A stretch of 64,000 nucleotides of DNA from Flavobacterium sharifuzzamanii (lineage in GTDB: Bacteria > Bacteroidota > Bacteroidia > Flavobacteriales > Flavobacteriaceae): the NCBI RefSeq assembly GCF_003254585.1, contig NZ_QJGZ01000040.1, positions 124,001 to 188,000 of the forward strand. Direction: 5' to 3'. The notes below the pieces were generated by a model, which saw only the letters and a program-made list of their open reading frames with translations, did not search any database and was not told the origin of the DNA. Every line of letters starts with the position of its first letter. Position 1 is the first letter of the stretch. Positions 9,086 through 16,219 of this stretch are shown here, piece after piece. A program made the position numbers and the translations under genes.

Positions 9086-9293
9086 TAACATTGTTAAGTA
9101 AAAGAGCGCAAATTTCTATACAGTTAAGCTTTTCCAATTTTATTCAAAATCAGTATTAAATTATCTAACGTTGTTAAGTAAAAGTCTAAAAAAAGAGCTT
9201 TTATTACCTTGATTAAATTTTCTAACAGTGTTAAGCGAAAGTTATAAAAAAAAGGATTCTATGTTATCCCGTTTAAATCATTTTACACTGTTA
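9086..9293. promoter_or_regulatory. Array of four TetR-type operators before the RND operon
   Basis: Four copies of a palindrome with core TAACAnTGTTA lie at 9086-9096, 9166-9176, 9223-9233 and 9283-9293 (the last is TTACACTGTTA). Each is followed by AG(T/C)(A/G)AA and preceded by an ATTAAAT-like tract, so about 26 bp are conserved. Spacing between starts is 80, 57 and 60 bp. The array fills the gap between the TetR stop and the adaptor start. A fifth copy precedes the TetR gene itself. Confidence 0.8.
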
Positions 9294-9312
9294 AGTAAAA
9301 TTGAAAATTTTT

Positions 9313-9906
9313 TTATTGTATAGATTTAATGATACCAGTAATGGCATCCTTCAAAATCTGAGCATTTATTGTTTCTAAAATATCACTTTTGTTAATGATG
9401 TTGATGGCGATTAAACCATGAATAACAGAAAAGAAAGTAAAATATTTTTGTTTAATGATATCTTCACTAGGATTGCTGTCCTTCATAATTTCAGCAATAA
9501 CCCCAGTAAACAATTTGTAAGGTGCTTCCTGAGCCGAACATCGCTGTGCGCAGCAAGTCATTTGAACACCAAACATAAGTTGATACATTTCAGTATTAGT
9601 AAAAGCGAAATCCCAATAAGTCATCCACATGGCTTCTAACTGATCTTCGGGTTTGTCAAACTTGTCTTTTGCAGTCTGCAACTCTTTAGCCAGTTTTAAA
9701 AAACCTTTGCCTGTCAGTTCTTCTAATATTGCTTCTTTATTCGAGAAATATTCATAAATAATAGGAGCAGTATATTCGATTCTGTCGGCAATTTTACGCA
9801 TACTCAAACCATTCCAGCCTTCATCTTTTACGATATCATAAGCAGCGCCAAGGATGTTGTTCCTTGTCTCTTCTTTTTGTCTTAAAATTCGATCTTTGCT
9901 AGCCAT
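9313..9906 (-). CDS. TetR/AcrR family transcriptional repressor of the efflux operon
   Basis: A 197-aa regulator. The N-terminal helix-turn-helix (about residues 15-60) shows the TetR signature: NNILGAAYDIV, GWNGLSMRKIADRI, then the recognition-helix region YTAPIIYEYFSNKEAIL. The C-terminal ligand-binding domain is helical and Cys-rich at MTCCAQRCSA (near residue 118), a cluster that could sense thiol-reactive compounds, though this is inference. I took the ATG at 9906 instead of the in-frame TTG at 9915. It is encoded directly upstream of the adaptor gene on the same strand and is flanked on both sides by the same palindrome, consistent with autorepression and repression of the pump. Confidence 0.9.
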   Translation of the reverse strand: MASKDRILRQKEETRNNILGAAYDIVKDEGWNGLSMRKIADRIEYTAPIIYEYFSNKEAILEELTGKGFLKLAKELQTAKDKFDKPEDQLEAMWMTYWDFAFTNTEMYQLMFGVQMTCCAQRCSAQEAPYKLFTGVIAEIMKDSNPSEDIIKQKYFTFFSVIHGLIAINIINKSDILETINAQILKDAITGIIKSIQ

Positions 9907-9928
9907 TGTATTCAAGTATTAAATCGTT

Positions 9929-9939
9929 TAACACTGTTA
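9929..9939. promoter_or_regulatory. TetR-type operator before the tetR-like gene
   Basis: TAACACTGTTA, 23 bases upstream of the chosen start, with the same neighbours as the four operators downstream (ATTAAAT-like tract before, AGGCAAA after). Suggests autoregulation. Confidence 0.75.
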
Positions 9940-10199
9940 GGCAAATGTATGGCAGATTTTCGAATTTCAAAATATTTTTATCATAATATTTTCTTATCGT
10001 GCAATAAGTGTTTTTAAAATTCTCTGCAAAGTCCTTATTTTATTAGACTTTTTGTTGAGATAATTTTTTTAAGGAGCAGATCTATTTTGGTTTTCAGAAC
10101 CATTTGTCCCGTTCTACATTCTATTTTTTGTGGTGAACCCCACCACAAAAAGATGCCATTTCGATCGGGGCTAGGAGAGAACATGTATTTTTTCATTAG

Positions 10200-10232
10200 A
10201 ACTTTGTCAAAGTTTCAAACTTTGACAAAGTT
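10200..10232. repeat. 33-bp palindrome (AACTTTGTCAAAGTTT type)
   Basis: A perfect 16-bp inverted repeat with a single central base (arm AACTTTGTCAAAGTTT). The identical palindrome, apart from the central base, occurs at 30223-30255. Confidence 0.85.
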
Positions 10233-10251
10233 GACACTAAGGATTTTCTTT

Positions 10252-10421
10252 CTGCAAAAATTCCAGCGGAATGAAATATTTATGGATTATTGAATACGCC
10301 GTTTGCAAAAGCTCCAACGGAGTGACATATTAATTATTGTAAAACCAAAAATATTTCACCCCGCTGGGACTCTTGCAAAACGGAATTACTATTTCTATAA
10401 ATATTTCGTCCCGCTGGGACT
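10252..10421. repeat. Family C dispersed repeat, copy 1
   Basis: An imperfect palindrome built from GCGGAATGAAATATTTAT, a central pair CTCCAACGGAGTGACAT / TTTCACCCCGCTGGGACT, and a closing ATAAATATTTCGTCCCGCTG. Copies at 14901-15050 and, shorter, 53463-53580. Confidence 0.8.
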
Positions 10422-10452
10422 TGCTATAGAATACAATTTTAGCGTTTAGTTT

Positions 10453-10616
10453 GTCATCCTGAGGAACGAAGGATCACACTCGCAATTCGACAAAGAGTAT
10501 ATTCTACGCGTAGTTTGTCATCCCGACGAAGGAGGGATCTTCGTAAGCAGCTCCGTAAAGATTGTTAATTATGATTGCAGAAATATCTAGTGTGATCCTT
10601 CGTTCCTAAGAATGAC
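10453..10616. repeat. Family A palindrome, compound copy with two left arms
   Basis: Left arms start at 10453 (GTCATCCTGAGGAACGAAGG) and again at 10516 (GTCATCCCGACGAAGGAGGG). One right arm ends at 10616. It looks like one element partly copied into another. An ATG inside its last bases (10612) extends the cupin frame artificially. Confidence 0.8.
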
Positions 10617-10674
10617 AAAAACTCGAATAGAGCCATCTGTATTCGTTTTTTTCGTAACATTACAACAAAAAAAA

Positions 10675-11109
10675 ATGAAAACCCTGACTATCCTAAAAAC
10701 CACAATCACTATTTTATTTTTCCAGCAAACCTTTTCTCAGGAAACTAAAAAAGAAACTGCATCGCCCCAATACACAATAGAAAACTGTGTCAATCATTTT
10801 GATATAAACAAAGCCACCAAAACCAAAGTAGGCTACCAATATTGGTTTGCAAATAAAGATTTCACTCAAGAAAACACTTTAAAAATGAGTATTGTCGAAC
10901 CTGGAAAATCGACGCACGCGCCACATCATCATCCTGAAGAAGAATTTTTCTATATTTTAGAAGGAACTGCCGAATTCTTTCTAGACGGAAAAACCGTTAC
11001 AGCGGGTCCAAATACAAGTTTCTATTGTCCGCCAAATGCCGAACACGGAATTAGTAATGCTGGGAAAACAGATTTAAAGTATTTGGTTATTAAAAAAGAT
11101 TTGAGGTAA
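10675..11109 (+). CDS. Secreted cupin-domain protein
   Basis: A 144-aa protein with an N-terminal signal peptide (MKTLTILKTTITILFFQQTF, cleavage near SQ) and one cupin domain. Cupin motif 1 is HAPHHHPEEEFFYILEGTAE with three adjacent histidines and a glutamate as likely metal ligands; motif 2 is FYCPPNAEHGI with the fourth histidine. It therefore probably binds a metal in the periplasm; the reaction is unknown. Start chosen at 10675 because the upstream in-frame ATG at 10612 lies in a dispersed repeat and would bury the signal peptide. Confidence 0.8.
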   Translation: MKTLTILKTTITILFFQQTFSQETKKETASPQYTIENCVNHFDINKATKTKVGYQYWFANKDFTQENTLKMSIVEPGKSTHAPHHHPEEEFFYILEGTAEFFLDGKTVTAGPNTSFYCPPNAEHGISNAGKTDLKYLVIKKDLR

Positions 11110-11150
11110 AGATCATAATAGAAGTTCAAAAAATGTAATTATTTAAATTG

Positions 11151-11268
11151 CCTCCAGCTTTAGCTGGAGGTTAATAATTTAGTAATAGAAAAAGGCTTTA
11201 GCCAAAAATACATTTGCCCAAAGCCTAAACAAAGAATTACGAATAAGTCTCCAGCTAAAGAGCTTGGC
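11151..11268. repeat. Family D repeat (CCTCCAGCTTTAGCTGGAGG type), copy 1
   Basis: Hairpin CCTCCAGCTTTAGCTGGAGG, then a second hairpin around AGGCTTTAGCC...GCCCAAAGCCT, then CTCCAGCTAAAGAGC. A related element lies at 14739-14858. Confidence 0.7.
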
Positions 11269-11283
11269 TACTAAATATTATGT

Positions 11284-11628
11284 TTACTTCAAAATGACAA
11301 CCTCTTCAGGAATCATAAACAAAAGCGTACAGCCAGTTCTAGAAAATACAGAATGCGTACTTCCAGGTGGCATATACAAATAATCGCCTGCTTTTAGTTG
11401 ATCTTTTCCAGAGCGTACTTCGCCTTCTAGAACGTAGATTTCTTCGCCCGCAGGATGTACGTGATTTGGATATGAAGCGCCAGGTTCAAATTTTAAAAAG
11501 AAAGTAGGAGGACGGTTAGTGGCGGCATCAAAGCGTAAAACTTTAGCATAAATTCCGTCTGTTTTTACACCTTCTTCTTGAAGTGGTTTCCATTCTAATT
11601 CGTTGCTTTTTGTGATTTTAGTTTCCAT
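11284..11628 (-). CDS. Cupin-domain protein (ChrR-type, cytosolic)
   Basis: A 114-aa single-domain cupin without signal peptide. Motif 1: PNHVHPAGEEIYVLEGEV (two His and Glu), motif 2: YMPPGSTHSVFS (last His). This arrangement resembles the ChrR cupin domain of anti-sigma factors and stand-alone stress cupins. A metal-binding role is likely from these residues; substrate unknown. It has its own strand and is separated from the DoxX-like gene upstream by a family B repeat. Confidence 0.82.
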   Translation of the reverse strand: METKITKSNELEWKPLQEEGVKTDGIYAKVLRFDAATNRPPTFFLKFEPGASYPNHVHPAGEEIYVLEGEVRSGKDQLKAGDYLYMPPGSTHSVFSRTGCTLLFMIPEEVVILK

Positions 11629-11672
11629 ATGTATTCAAATTTAATTTGTTAAGTTATTGGATAATTATTTTA

Positions 11673-11807
11673 AACACATAGAAACATAGAGTTAGTAAAC
11701 TTATAAAGGCGTTTCACTTACATTGGTAAACATAGCTATGTGTGAAAATCTAGATTTTTTTAATTGCCTTTTTTCTAATATTTTATAATCTATGTTTCTA
11801 TGTGTTA
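11673..11807. repeat. Family B 138-bp dispersed repeat, copy 2
   Basis: AACACATAGAAACATAG at the left, TATGTTTCTATGTGTTA at the right, AAGGCGTTTCACTT inside. Same orientation as copies 1, 3 and 4. Confidence 0.9.
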
Positions 11808-11833
11808 GATTTTTTTGTAAACCAAAGGAGTTA

Positions 11834-12256
11834 TTAGATTCTTAAAAGATACTCATCCAAACTCCATCGGTATTTGTCTGCGGTTGCTAAGAGAAAAGCC
11901 CCCATTGAAAAGACAAATACAGAATAATCGAGAGGATCTTTTATTCCGAAGGAATAAGTCATTGCCAGCGCAAATAGAAAAGTTAAGATAGAAGCGCCAA
12001 CAGCAGTTTTTCTGGTCTGATATCCAATCAGCAATAAAACAGCAAATAAGGTTTCCAGAAAAGTGCTGATAATTGCAATTGACGGAATAAAACTTTTAGG
12101 TAAAAAAGAATTTACACTTTCGGCGTAAGTCAGAAAATTTTCCCAACCCGAAGATTGTTTCCCAATCAAACCTAACCGACTTAAAACGGCAGATAAAAAT
12201 CCAATTGCCATTGCAATTCGTAGAAGCAAGATGGCATAATCTTGATATCTTTTCAT
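11834..12256 (-). CDS. DoxX-like membrane protein
   Basis: A 140-aa protein with four predicted transmembrane helices (about residues 9-26, 55-78, 86-104 and 112-126) and the DoxX-type sequence LLLRIAMAIGFLSAVLSRLGL at its start, with SGWENFLTYAESVNSFLP in the first loop. DoxX/SURF4-type proteins are often found beside cupins and AraC regulators as here. The AraC gene lies upstream on the same strand and may control it. Function is not established. Confidence 0.8.
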   Translation of the reverse strand: MKRYQDYAILLLRIAMAIGFLSAVLSRLGLIGKQSSGWENFLTYAESVNSFLPKSFIPSIAIISTFLETLFAVLLLIGYQTRKTAVGASILTFLFALAMTYSFGIKDPLDYSVFVFSMGAFLLATADKYRWSLDEYLLRI

Positions 12257-12367
12257 AAACTATTTTGTTAGTAATTAATCAGATACAAAGATCAGGCAAT
12301 GGTGCTTTTTAAAGAATAGAGAATCTTGGAAAAAGCATGTAATGGAACATTCTGTGCGATTTATTTA

Positions 12368-12505
12368 AACACATAGAAGCATAGAATTGTTGTAGTATAA
12401 AAAAGGCGTTTCACTTGCTTAAACAAACATAGCTATGTGTTGAGAAACTAGTTTCTCTTTTACATTCTTTTAAGCGGATCTAAAATCCTATGTTTCTATG
12501 TGTTT
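12368..12505. repeat. Family B 138-bp dispersed repeat, copy 3
   Basis: AACACATAGAAGCATAG / CTATGTTTCTATGTGTTT termini and the AAAGGCGTTTCACTT block. It lies only about 560 bp from copy 2, on the other side of the DoxX-like gene, so that gene is bracketed by direct copies. Confidence 0.9.
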
Positions 12506-12517
12506 AAAAAACAATCG

Positions 12518-13312
12518 CTACAATTGAACAACTTTCTCCTTATAAGATTTTGGAGAAATATTCGTGTGTTTTTTGAAGAAGTTCGAAAAATAAAAAGGAT
12601 CATTAAAACCCAAAGCATAAGCTGTTTCTTTTACCGATAATTTCTCGTAAGTAAACAAGCGTTTTGCTTCAGAAATGACCAGTCCGAAGATGATATTTTG
12701 TGCGGTTTTGTTGCAATGCAGTTTAGAGAGTTCGTTTAGTTTGGCCTCAGTTGTGCCTATTAAATTGGCGATTTCGTTTACCGAAAGATTTTTATCAAAA
12801 TTTCCTCGAATGGCTTCCAGAAAATGAAGAAACAAAGCGTCTGGTTTGTAGATTTCTTCTCCCAATTTTATTTTAGAACGATTGATTTCGATTAAAATCA
12901 ATTGAATTCTAGAATGAATAGAAATTAAGTATTGATAAGGTTTTTGTGCAATTTCCTGCTGAATAAGCTGTAAAGCATCAACAACCAATTTGTCGTCATC
13001 TACTTTTATCACTTCATTCATTGCAAAATGGCAGAACAAGCTGTTATGAAAAATGAGTTCAATGTCATTATCATTTTTGCAGAAGAAATCATAAGTAAAT
13101 TCGAGAACAAATCCAGTTGCATTGCTGCTGTTTTTTATAAAATGAATTTGACCAGACGTTATCGTTAGGATCGAATTTTTGATGATTAGATATTCGTTTT
13201 CATCCACCGAAAGCGTTATTTCGCCCGATGTGCAAAATAGCAACACATATTTTAATACGCGTCTAGGATGCTTTAAATCTTCTGCCTGTTCAAACGTCTT
13301 TATTTCAATCAT
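12518..13312 (-). CDS. AraC family transcriptional regulator
   Basis: A 264-aa regulator. Residues about 10-120 form a cupin-like sensing domain; the C-terminal 100 residues carry two helix-turn-helix motifs of AraC/XylS type (SVNEIANLIGTTEAKLNEL and the second with ETAYALGFNDPFYFSNFFKK, followed by HTNISPKSYKEK). The start MIEIKTFEQ at 13312 is convincing. Neighbouring DoxX-like and cupin genes on the same strand are candidate targets. Confidence 0.9.
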   Translation of the reverse strand: MIEIKTFEQAEDLKHPRRVLKYVLLFCTSGEITLSVDENEYLIIKNSILTITSGQIHFIKNSSNATGFVLEFTYDFFCKNDNDIELIFHNSLFCHFAMNEVIKVDDDKLVVDALQLIQQEIAQKPYQYLISIHSRIQLILIEINRSKIKLGEEIYKPDALFLHFLEAIRGNFDKNLSVNEIANLIGTTEAKLNELSKLHCNKTAQNIIFGLVISEAKRLFTYEKLSVKETAYALGFNDPFYFSNFFKKHTNISPKSYKEKVVQL

Positions 13313-13409
13313 TTGTTTTGGTTTTTAAACGCAATTTCGATAGCTATCGGGAACTAAGATTTTGTAAAGTTATGCATTTAAAGAAATAGTTTTTCAAGCT
13401 TACATAAGA

Positions 13410-13745
13410 TTAATCTGCATGTTTTTCAAAATAATTGGAAGCCATTTCTACAATTGCCTCTTTTGTTGCAAAACTGTACTGAACTCCATGATTGAGCGTA
13501 TAAGAATCACCATGTTCTGGATAATGTTGTTCTCCGTCTATTTGAAAGGGATCCAGAACCGAAAGCCAGAGATTGCGATGTCGATCTTTGAAATAAAACT
13601 GATTTCTATCTGAAACCACTAAGATCGTTCCGTTGTTATTGTCAAGAATAGAAGTATGGTTACTGCCTTCATAATCACCCATTATAGTAATATTGGTGTT
13701 GTACTTTTTGGATGTTATTTCTGCAATTTTTTTTGTTAGTGGCAT
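13410..13745 (-). CDS. Hypothetical protein (111 aa)
   Basis: A soluble protein without signal peptide. The N-terminal helix (MPLTKKIAEITSKKY) is followed by a beta-rich part with many Asp/Asn/His residues (VVSDRNQFYFKDRHRNLWLS) and a C-terminal helix. I do not recognise a family. Its upstream region carries a 37-bp block nearly identical to the block upstream of the 507-aa gene at 16220-17743, which suggests co-regulation with that gene. Confidence 0.65.
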   Translation of the reverse strand: MPLTKKIAEITSKKYNTNITIMGDYEGSNHTSILDNNNGTILVVSDRNQFYFKDRHRNLWLSVLDPFQIDGEQHYPEHGDSYTLNHGVQYSFATKEAIVEMASNYFEKHAD

Positions 13746-13824
13746 AAGAAGTGGTATTTAATTTGTCTCGATGATAGTAAATTTAAAACAGTTGATTTTA
13801 TCAATATTACCCCTAAAAGTTATT

Positions 13825-13846
13825 TTTATATCAAAATAAGGTTTTT
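13825..13846. promoter_or_regulatory. Shared upstream motif, copy 1
   Basis: TTTATATCAAAATAAGGTTTTT (22 bases, given here as TTTATATCAAAA then TAAGGTTTTT) lies 80 bases upstream of the 111-aa gene; the similarity to the copy at 17853-17874 extends about 15 bases further to the left. Both precede minus-strand genes at similar distance. Confidence 0.5.
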
Positions 13847-13914
13847 AATTTAATGAGCTGAGTGAAGCTTTCAATTCTAATTTCGGCTAGAGGTAAAGAT
13901 TTCAATAAAATATA

Positions 13915-13944
13915 AAAACCTCGATCTTTATGGATCAAGGTTTT
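13915..13944 (-). terminator. Hairpin after the 205-aa membrane protein
   Basis: AAAACCTcGATC and GATCaAGGTTTT pair with one mismatch. The minus-strand side is followed by T residues, fitting a terminator for the gene ending at 13976. Confidence 0.5.
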
Positions 13945-13975
13945 GTTTTAAAGTATTTGTTTTTAAATACGTTAT

Positions 13976-14593
13976 CTATAATTCTAATGTGATCAAATAA
14001 AGAATGAATGCAAGTACTATTGATCCAATTCCAACTAATAGTATAGGATCGACCATATCAAAAAGTTTAGGTTTTTTAGGTAGAGCATATACAATGGCTG
14101 TCAAAATGGAAATTGAAAACAAAATCAGAAAAATTCTTTTTCCTCCTCCAGTGTCTTCTTCATTTCTGCATCTAAGATAGAGGTAATCTTTATCATTTTT
14201 TATGAGCGAATGAATTTCACAGGAATTTTGCGTATTGAAATCATCCAAATCATATTTTAAAATAGCAACAGAGATGGTATCTCCAGTTTTTATTTCATTT
14301 AGAAGTTCTTCTTTATTAACACAACTATAGTCATCACCAGTAATTTCAAAATTACTTTGATTATTAATGCAGTTAAATTCTATCCATTTTTTGCTTCTTT
14401 TTCCTTTTCTTTCTTTGAATTTAGGAGCGTGCGAAATGATCAGGTTTTCATAAACTTCAAGGTCTGATTGTTCTATGTTATAACTTCCGCTAATGACTTT
14501 GATAAAAAAATAAGTTCCGAAAATGAGACATAATACAGATACAACTAAATAACCTTTTTGCTTTTCTTCCCAATCACTAATGCTGTTAATCAT
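13976..14593 (-). CDS. Hypothetical membrane protein (205 aa)
   Basis: One transmembrane helix near the N-terminus (about 15-32), a roughly 115-residue extracytoplasmic middle region, and two helices at the C-terminus (about 150-170 and 182-203). The layout resembles DUF3592-type proteins, but no diagnostic motif is clear. The middle part has three cysteines (FNCINNQ, YSCVNKEE, NSCEIHS) and a fourth in LRCRNEE, so disulfides are possible. No functional partner is evident; repeats follow upstream. Confidence 0.65.
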   Translation of the reverse strand: MINSISDWEEKQKGYLVVSVLCLIFGTYFFIKVISGSYNIEQSDLEVYENLIISHAPKFKERKGKRSKKWIEFNCINNQSNFEITGDDYSCVNKEELLNEIKTGDTISVAILKYDLDDFNTQNSCEIHSLIKNDKDYLYLRCRNEEDTGGGKRIFLILFSISILTAIVYALPKKPKLFDMVDPILLVGIGSIVLAFILYLITLEL

Positions 14594-14683
14594 ATTAAAG
14601 TTTGTGAGATTTTGTATTCAAAAATAGGAATATTTTTTAGAGATTTTGGGTTTGGAATTGTTTGTGTTTTTTACGTACAGTTT

Positions 14684-14708
14684 GTCATCCTGAGGAACGA
14701 AGGATCAC
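14684..14708. repeat. Family A arm, isolated
   Basis: A 25-base arm (GTCATCCTGAGGAACGAAGG then ATCAC), identical to the left arm at 10453, without a matching right arm nearby. A truncated element. Confidence 0.8.
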
Positions 14709-14738
14709 ACGCGAAATCGAAAAAGATTGGCAATGAAT

Positions 14739-14858
14739 AGCCCCTAGTTTTAACTAAGGGATTTGATAGGATTTTATAGTTAGAGGCTTAAGCCAAAACC
14801 CGCATTTGGCTTGAGCCTTATTCTCGCTTTTATATATCTCCATCTAAAGATGGAGGCA
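14739..14858. repeat. Family D repeat, copy 2
   Basis: GCCCCTAGTTTTAACTAAGGG hairpin region, then a GAGGCTTAAGCC / GGCTTGAGCC pair and a closing CTCCATCTAAAGATGGAGG hairpin. Same plan as 11151-11268 with diverged sequence. Confidence 0.65.
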
Positions 14859-14900
14859 ATTCATTCTTTTAATTGAGATGTTTTTAAATCTGTAAAAGAA

Positions 14901-15050
14901 AATTCCGGAGGAATGAAATATTTATAGATTCATAAAACGTGCTGTACCAAAAGCTCCAGCGGAGCGACATCGTTATAAGATTTCACCCCGCTGGGGCTTT
15001 TTTAAAATGGGAAAAATGTTTTCTATAAATATTTCGTCCCGCTGGGACTT
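14901..15050. repeat. Family C dispersed repeat, copy 2
   Basis: GGAGGAATGAAATATTTATAG, CTCCAGCGGAGCGACAT, TTTCACCCCGCTGGGGCTTT and ATAAATATTTCGTCCCGC in the same order as at 10252-10421. The open frame 15007-15216 begins inside it and is not considered a gene. Confidence 0.8.
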
Positions 15051-15159
15051 TCTCGAGACAATTCAGAAAATTTTAAAAATGATTATTTCTAATAACGATT
15101 TTATACATTTGGTATATTATAAAGTCGATAAATATAGAAATAATATTGAAAGAAAAATC

Positions 15160-15190
15160 TTTCTTTTTAAAGTAGTTTTCTCTACATTTG
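15160..15190 (+). promoter_or_regulatory. Promoter for the structured RNA
   Basis: A perfect Bacteroidota -7 box TACATTTG (15183-15190) with TTTC at 15160-15163, 19 bases upstream, as the -33 element. Predicted start near 15197. Confidence 0.6.
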
Positions 15191-15232
15191 AAGTTCCTAA
15201 AAAATTACGACTTTAAATTAGAGCAAGATTTG

Positions 15233-15313
15233 CCCTTGTATTATGTGTACGGTATCGGAAACGACCGTAAACGCCGTCGTAAGCGTTAGGAACACTAAGA
15301 TACAAGGGTTTTT
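15233..15313 (+). ncRNA. Candidate structured small RNA with three-way junction and terminator-like end
   Basis: P1 pairs CCCTTGTAT (15233-15241) with ATACAAGGG (15300-15308) and continues with GTGT/ACAC (15245-15248, 15292-15295). P2 is ACGG-TA-TCG, a GAAA tetraloop (15258-15261) and CGA-CCGT. P3 pairs AACGC with GCGTT (15270-15274, 15283-15287). P1 is followed by five T residues. A promoter lies about 40 bases upstream, and the 78-aa gene starts 22 bases downstream. It could be an independent RNA of about 115 nt or a leader/attenuator of that gene. I do not recognise a known RNA family. Confidence 0.65.
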
Positions 15314-15335
15314 ATATTCCTAATATTACGACATT

Positions 15336-15572
15336 ATGAGTACAAAAAACACCCTTTCCAAAGAAGCCGAAACAAGGCTGATTGATTTTTTTAACCATAT
15401 TATAGATCCAGAAGATATGGCTAAAATCTTAAGACAAGTAAATTGCATTTTAGCTCTCGGCGTAATGCGACAACACGAAACCCTCCAAATTGGACTAACC
15501 AATTTTGAAGACAATTATTATTGGCTCAATGAATTGGCGGAGATTTTGAATCCTTATTTGAGTGAGGAGTAG
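15336..15572 (+). CDS. Hypothetical protein (78 aa) downstream of the structured RNA
   Basis: A small, mainly helical, acidic soluble protein (MSTKNTLSKEAETRLIDFFN start). No family recognised. It is closed by a strong bidirectional terminator and stands alone on the plus strand. The preceding RNA structure ends 22 bases before its ATG, so translation or transcription may be regulated by read-through of that structure. Open frame, codon use and a bounded transcription unit support a real gene. Confidence 0.65.
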   Translation: MSTKNTLSKEAETRLIDFFNHIIDPEDMAKILRQVNCILALGVMRQHETLQIGLTNFEDNYYWLNELAEILNPYLSEE

Positions 15573-15586
15573 AGTTTATAAAATGG

Positions 15587-15618
15587 AAAAACCTCGATTT
15601 TTTGGAATCGAGGTTTTT
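15587..15618. terminator. Bidirectional intrinsic terminator
   Basis: A 13-bp perfect stem AAAAACCTCGATT (15587-15599) / AATCGAGGTTTTT (15606-15618) with a 6-base loop and A/T runs at both ends, between converging genes. Confidence 0.85.
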
Positions 15619-15621
15619 ATT

Positions 15622-16215
15622 TTACCAATTGATTTTTTTTACTACATAAAAATTCTCTTTCGTGCCTCTAACGGCTTTAAAATGAATAGAATCAGGAATT
15701 CTTTCAAAGTTGTTAATGAGTGTTTTGTTTTCATTTCTAAATTTATCGTATGTCACTAATTTTATTGTGTCTCCAAATTTCAAATTATCCAAAGATTTAT
15801 TTTGGTTGTATTTTCTTAATAATTTTAAAGCGTCAACTTTCGATATTAGATGATTTCGTTCTTTTATGATTATATCAATTGGTTTATCAATTAATGATTT
15901 ATCTGAATCTAACTGATAGATAACTTTTCTTTTATTTTGCTTTTTATATACTTGATAATCAAAAGACCCATCTCTTAATGTTCTATTATCAATTCGATAA
16001 AGCCAAACTGCATAATCCACAGAAGAATCCATTGTTATCTGAAATTCAGTAGGAAGTGATAAGACTACACTATCTTTAATATGGGGATTTTTTAAATTTG
16101 GTAAAATAGTAACTATTTCTTTAGTATCTAATTGCTTAACTTCAATCGGATCTTTTTTTTTCAAGCAAGATGTTAGTAATGTGGTTACTAAAATAAGGAT
16201 ATAAATATGTTTCAT
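15622..16215 (-). CDS. Lipoprotein of unknown function, possible immunity protein
   Basis: A 197-aa protein with a lipoprotein signal (MKHIYILILVTTLLTSC, lipobox cysteine 17) and a Lys/Asp-rich mature part without recognised domain. It begins only 4 bases after the stop of the 507-aa gene and is closed by the terminator at 15587-15618, so the two form a two-gene unit. A small lipoprotein directly behind a large protein of unknown function is the layout of type VI or polymorphic toxin effector-immunity pairs in Bacteroidota, where immunity to periplasm-acting toxins is often a lipoprotein. That role is inference. Confidence 0.7.
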   Translation of the reverse strand: MKHIYILILVTTLLTSCLKKKDPIEVKQLDTKEIVTILPNLKNPHIKDSVVLSLPTEFQITMDSSVDYAVWLYRIDNRTLRDGSFDYQVYKKQNKRKVIYQLDSDKSLIDKPIDIIIKERNHLISKVDALKLLRKYNQNKSLDNLKFGDTIKLVTYDKFRNENKTLINNFERIPDSIHFKAVRGTKENFYVVKKINW

Positions 16216-16219
16216 TTTG

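Larger units (their letters stand above)
9940..10674. other. 735-base intergenic region made of repeats
   Basis: No gene is supported here. It holds a 33-bp palindrome (10200-10232), a family C element (10252-10421) and a compound family A element (10453-10616). The open frame at 10087-10293 is composed partly of repeat sequence and has no protein-like features. Confidence 0.6.

Noticed and set aside
10087..10293. 68-residue plus-strand open frame
   Set aside because: It runs across the 33-bp palindrome and into family C; composition is not protein-like and there is no neighbour or signal to support it.
11673..12505. Composite transposon around the DoxX-like gene
   Set aside because: Two direct family B copies bracket the gene, but the same element occurs singly elsewhere, no transposase is present and no target duplication is visible.
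15007..15216. 69-residue plus-strand open frame before the structured RNA
   Set aside because: It starts inside a family C repeat, and the promoter of the RNA lies within it. No family resemblance.
15231..15310. Integron attC-type recombination site
   Set aside because: The stem-loop layout resembles attC at first glance and GCGTTAGG recalls the core site, but the paired RYYYAAC/GTTRRRY boxes are not present and there is no integrase.
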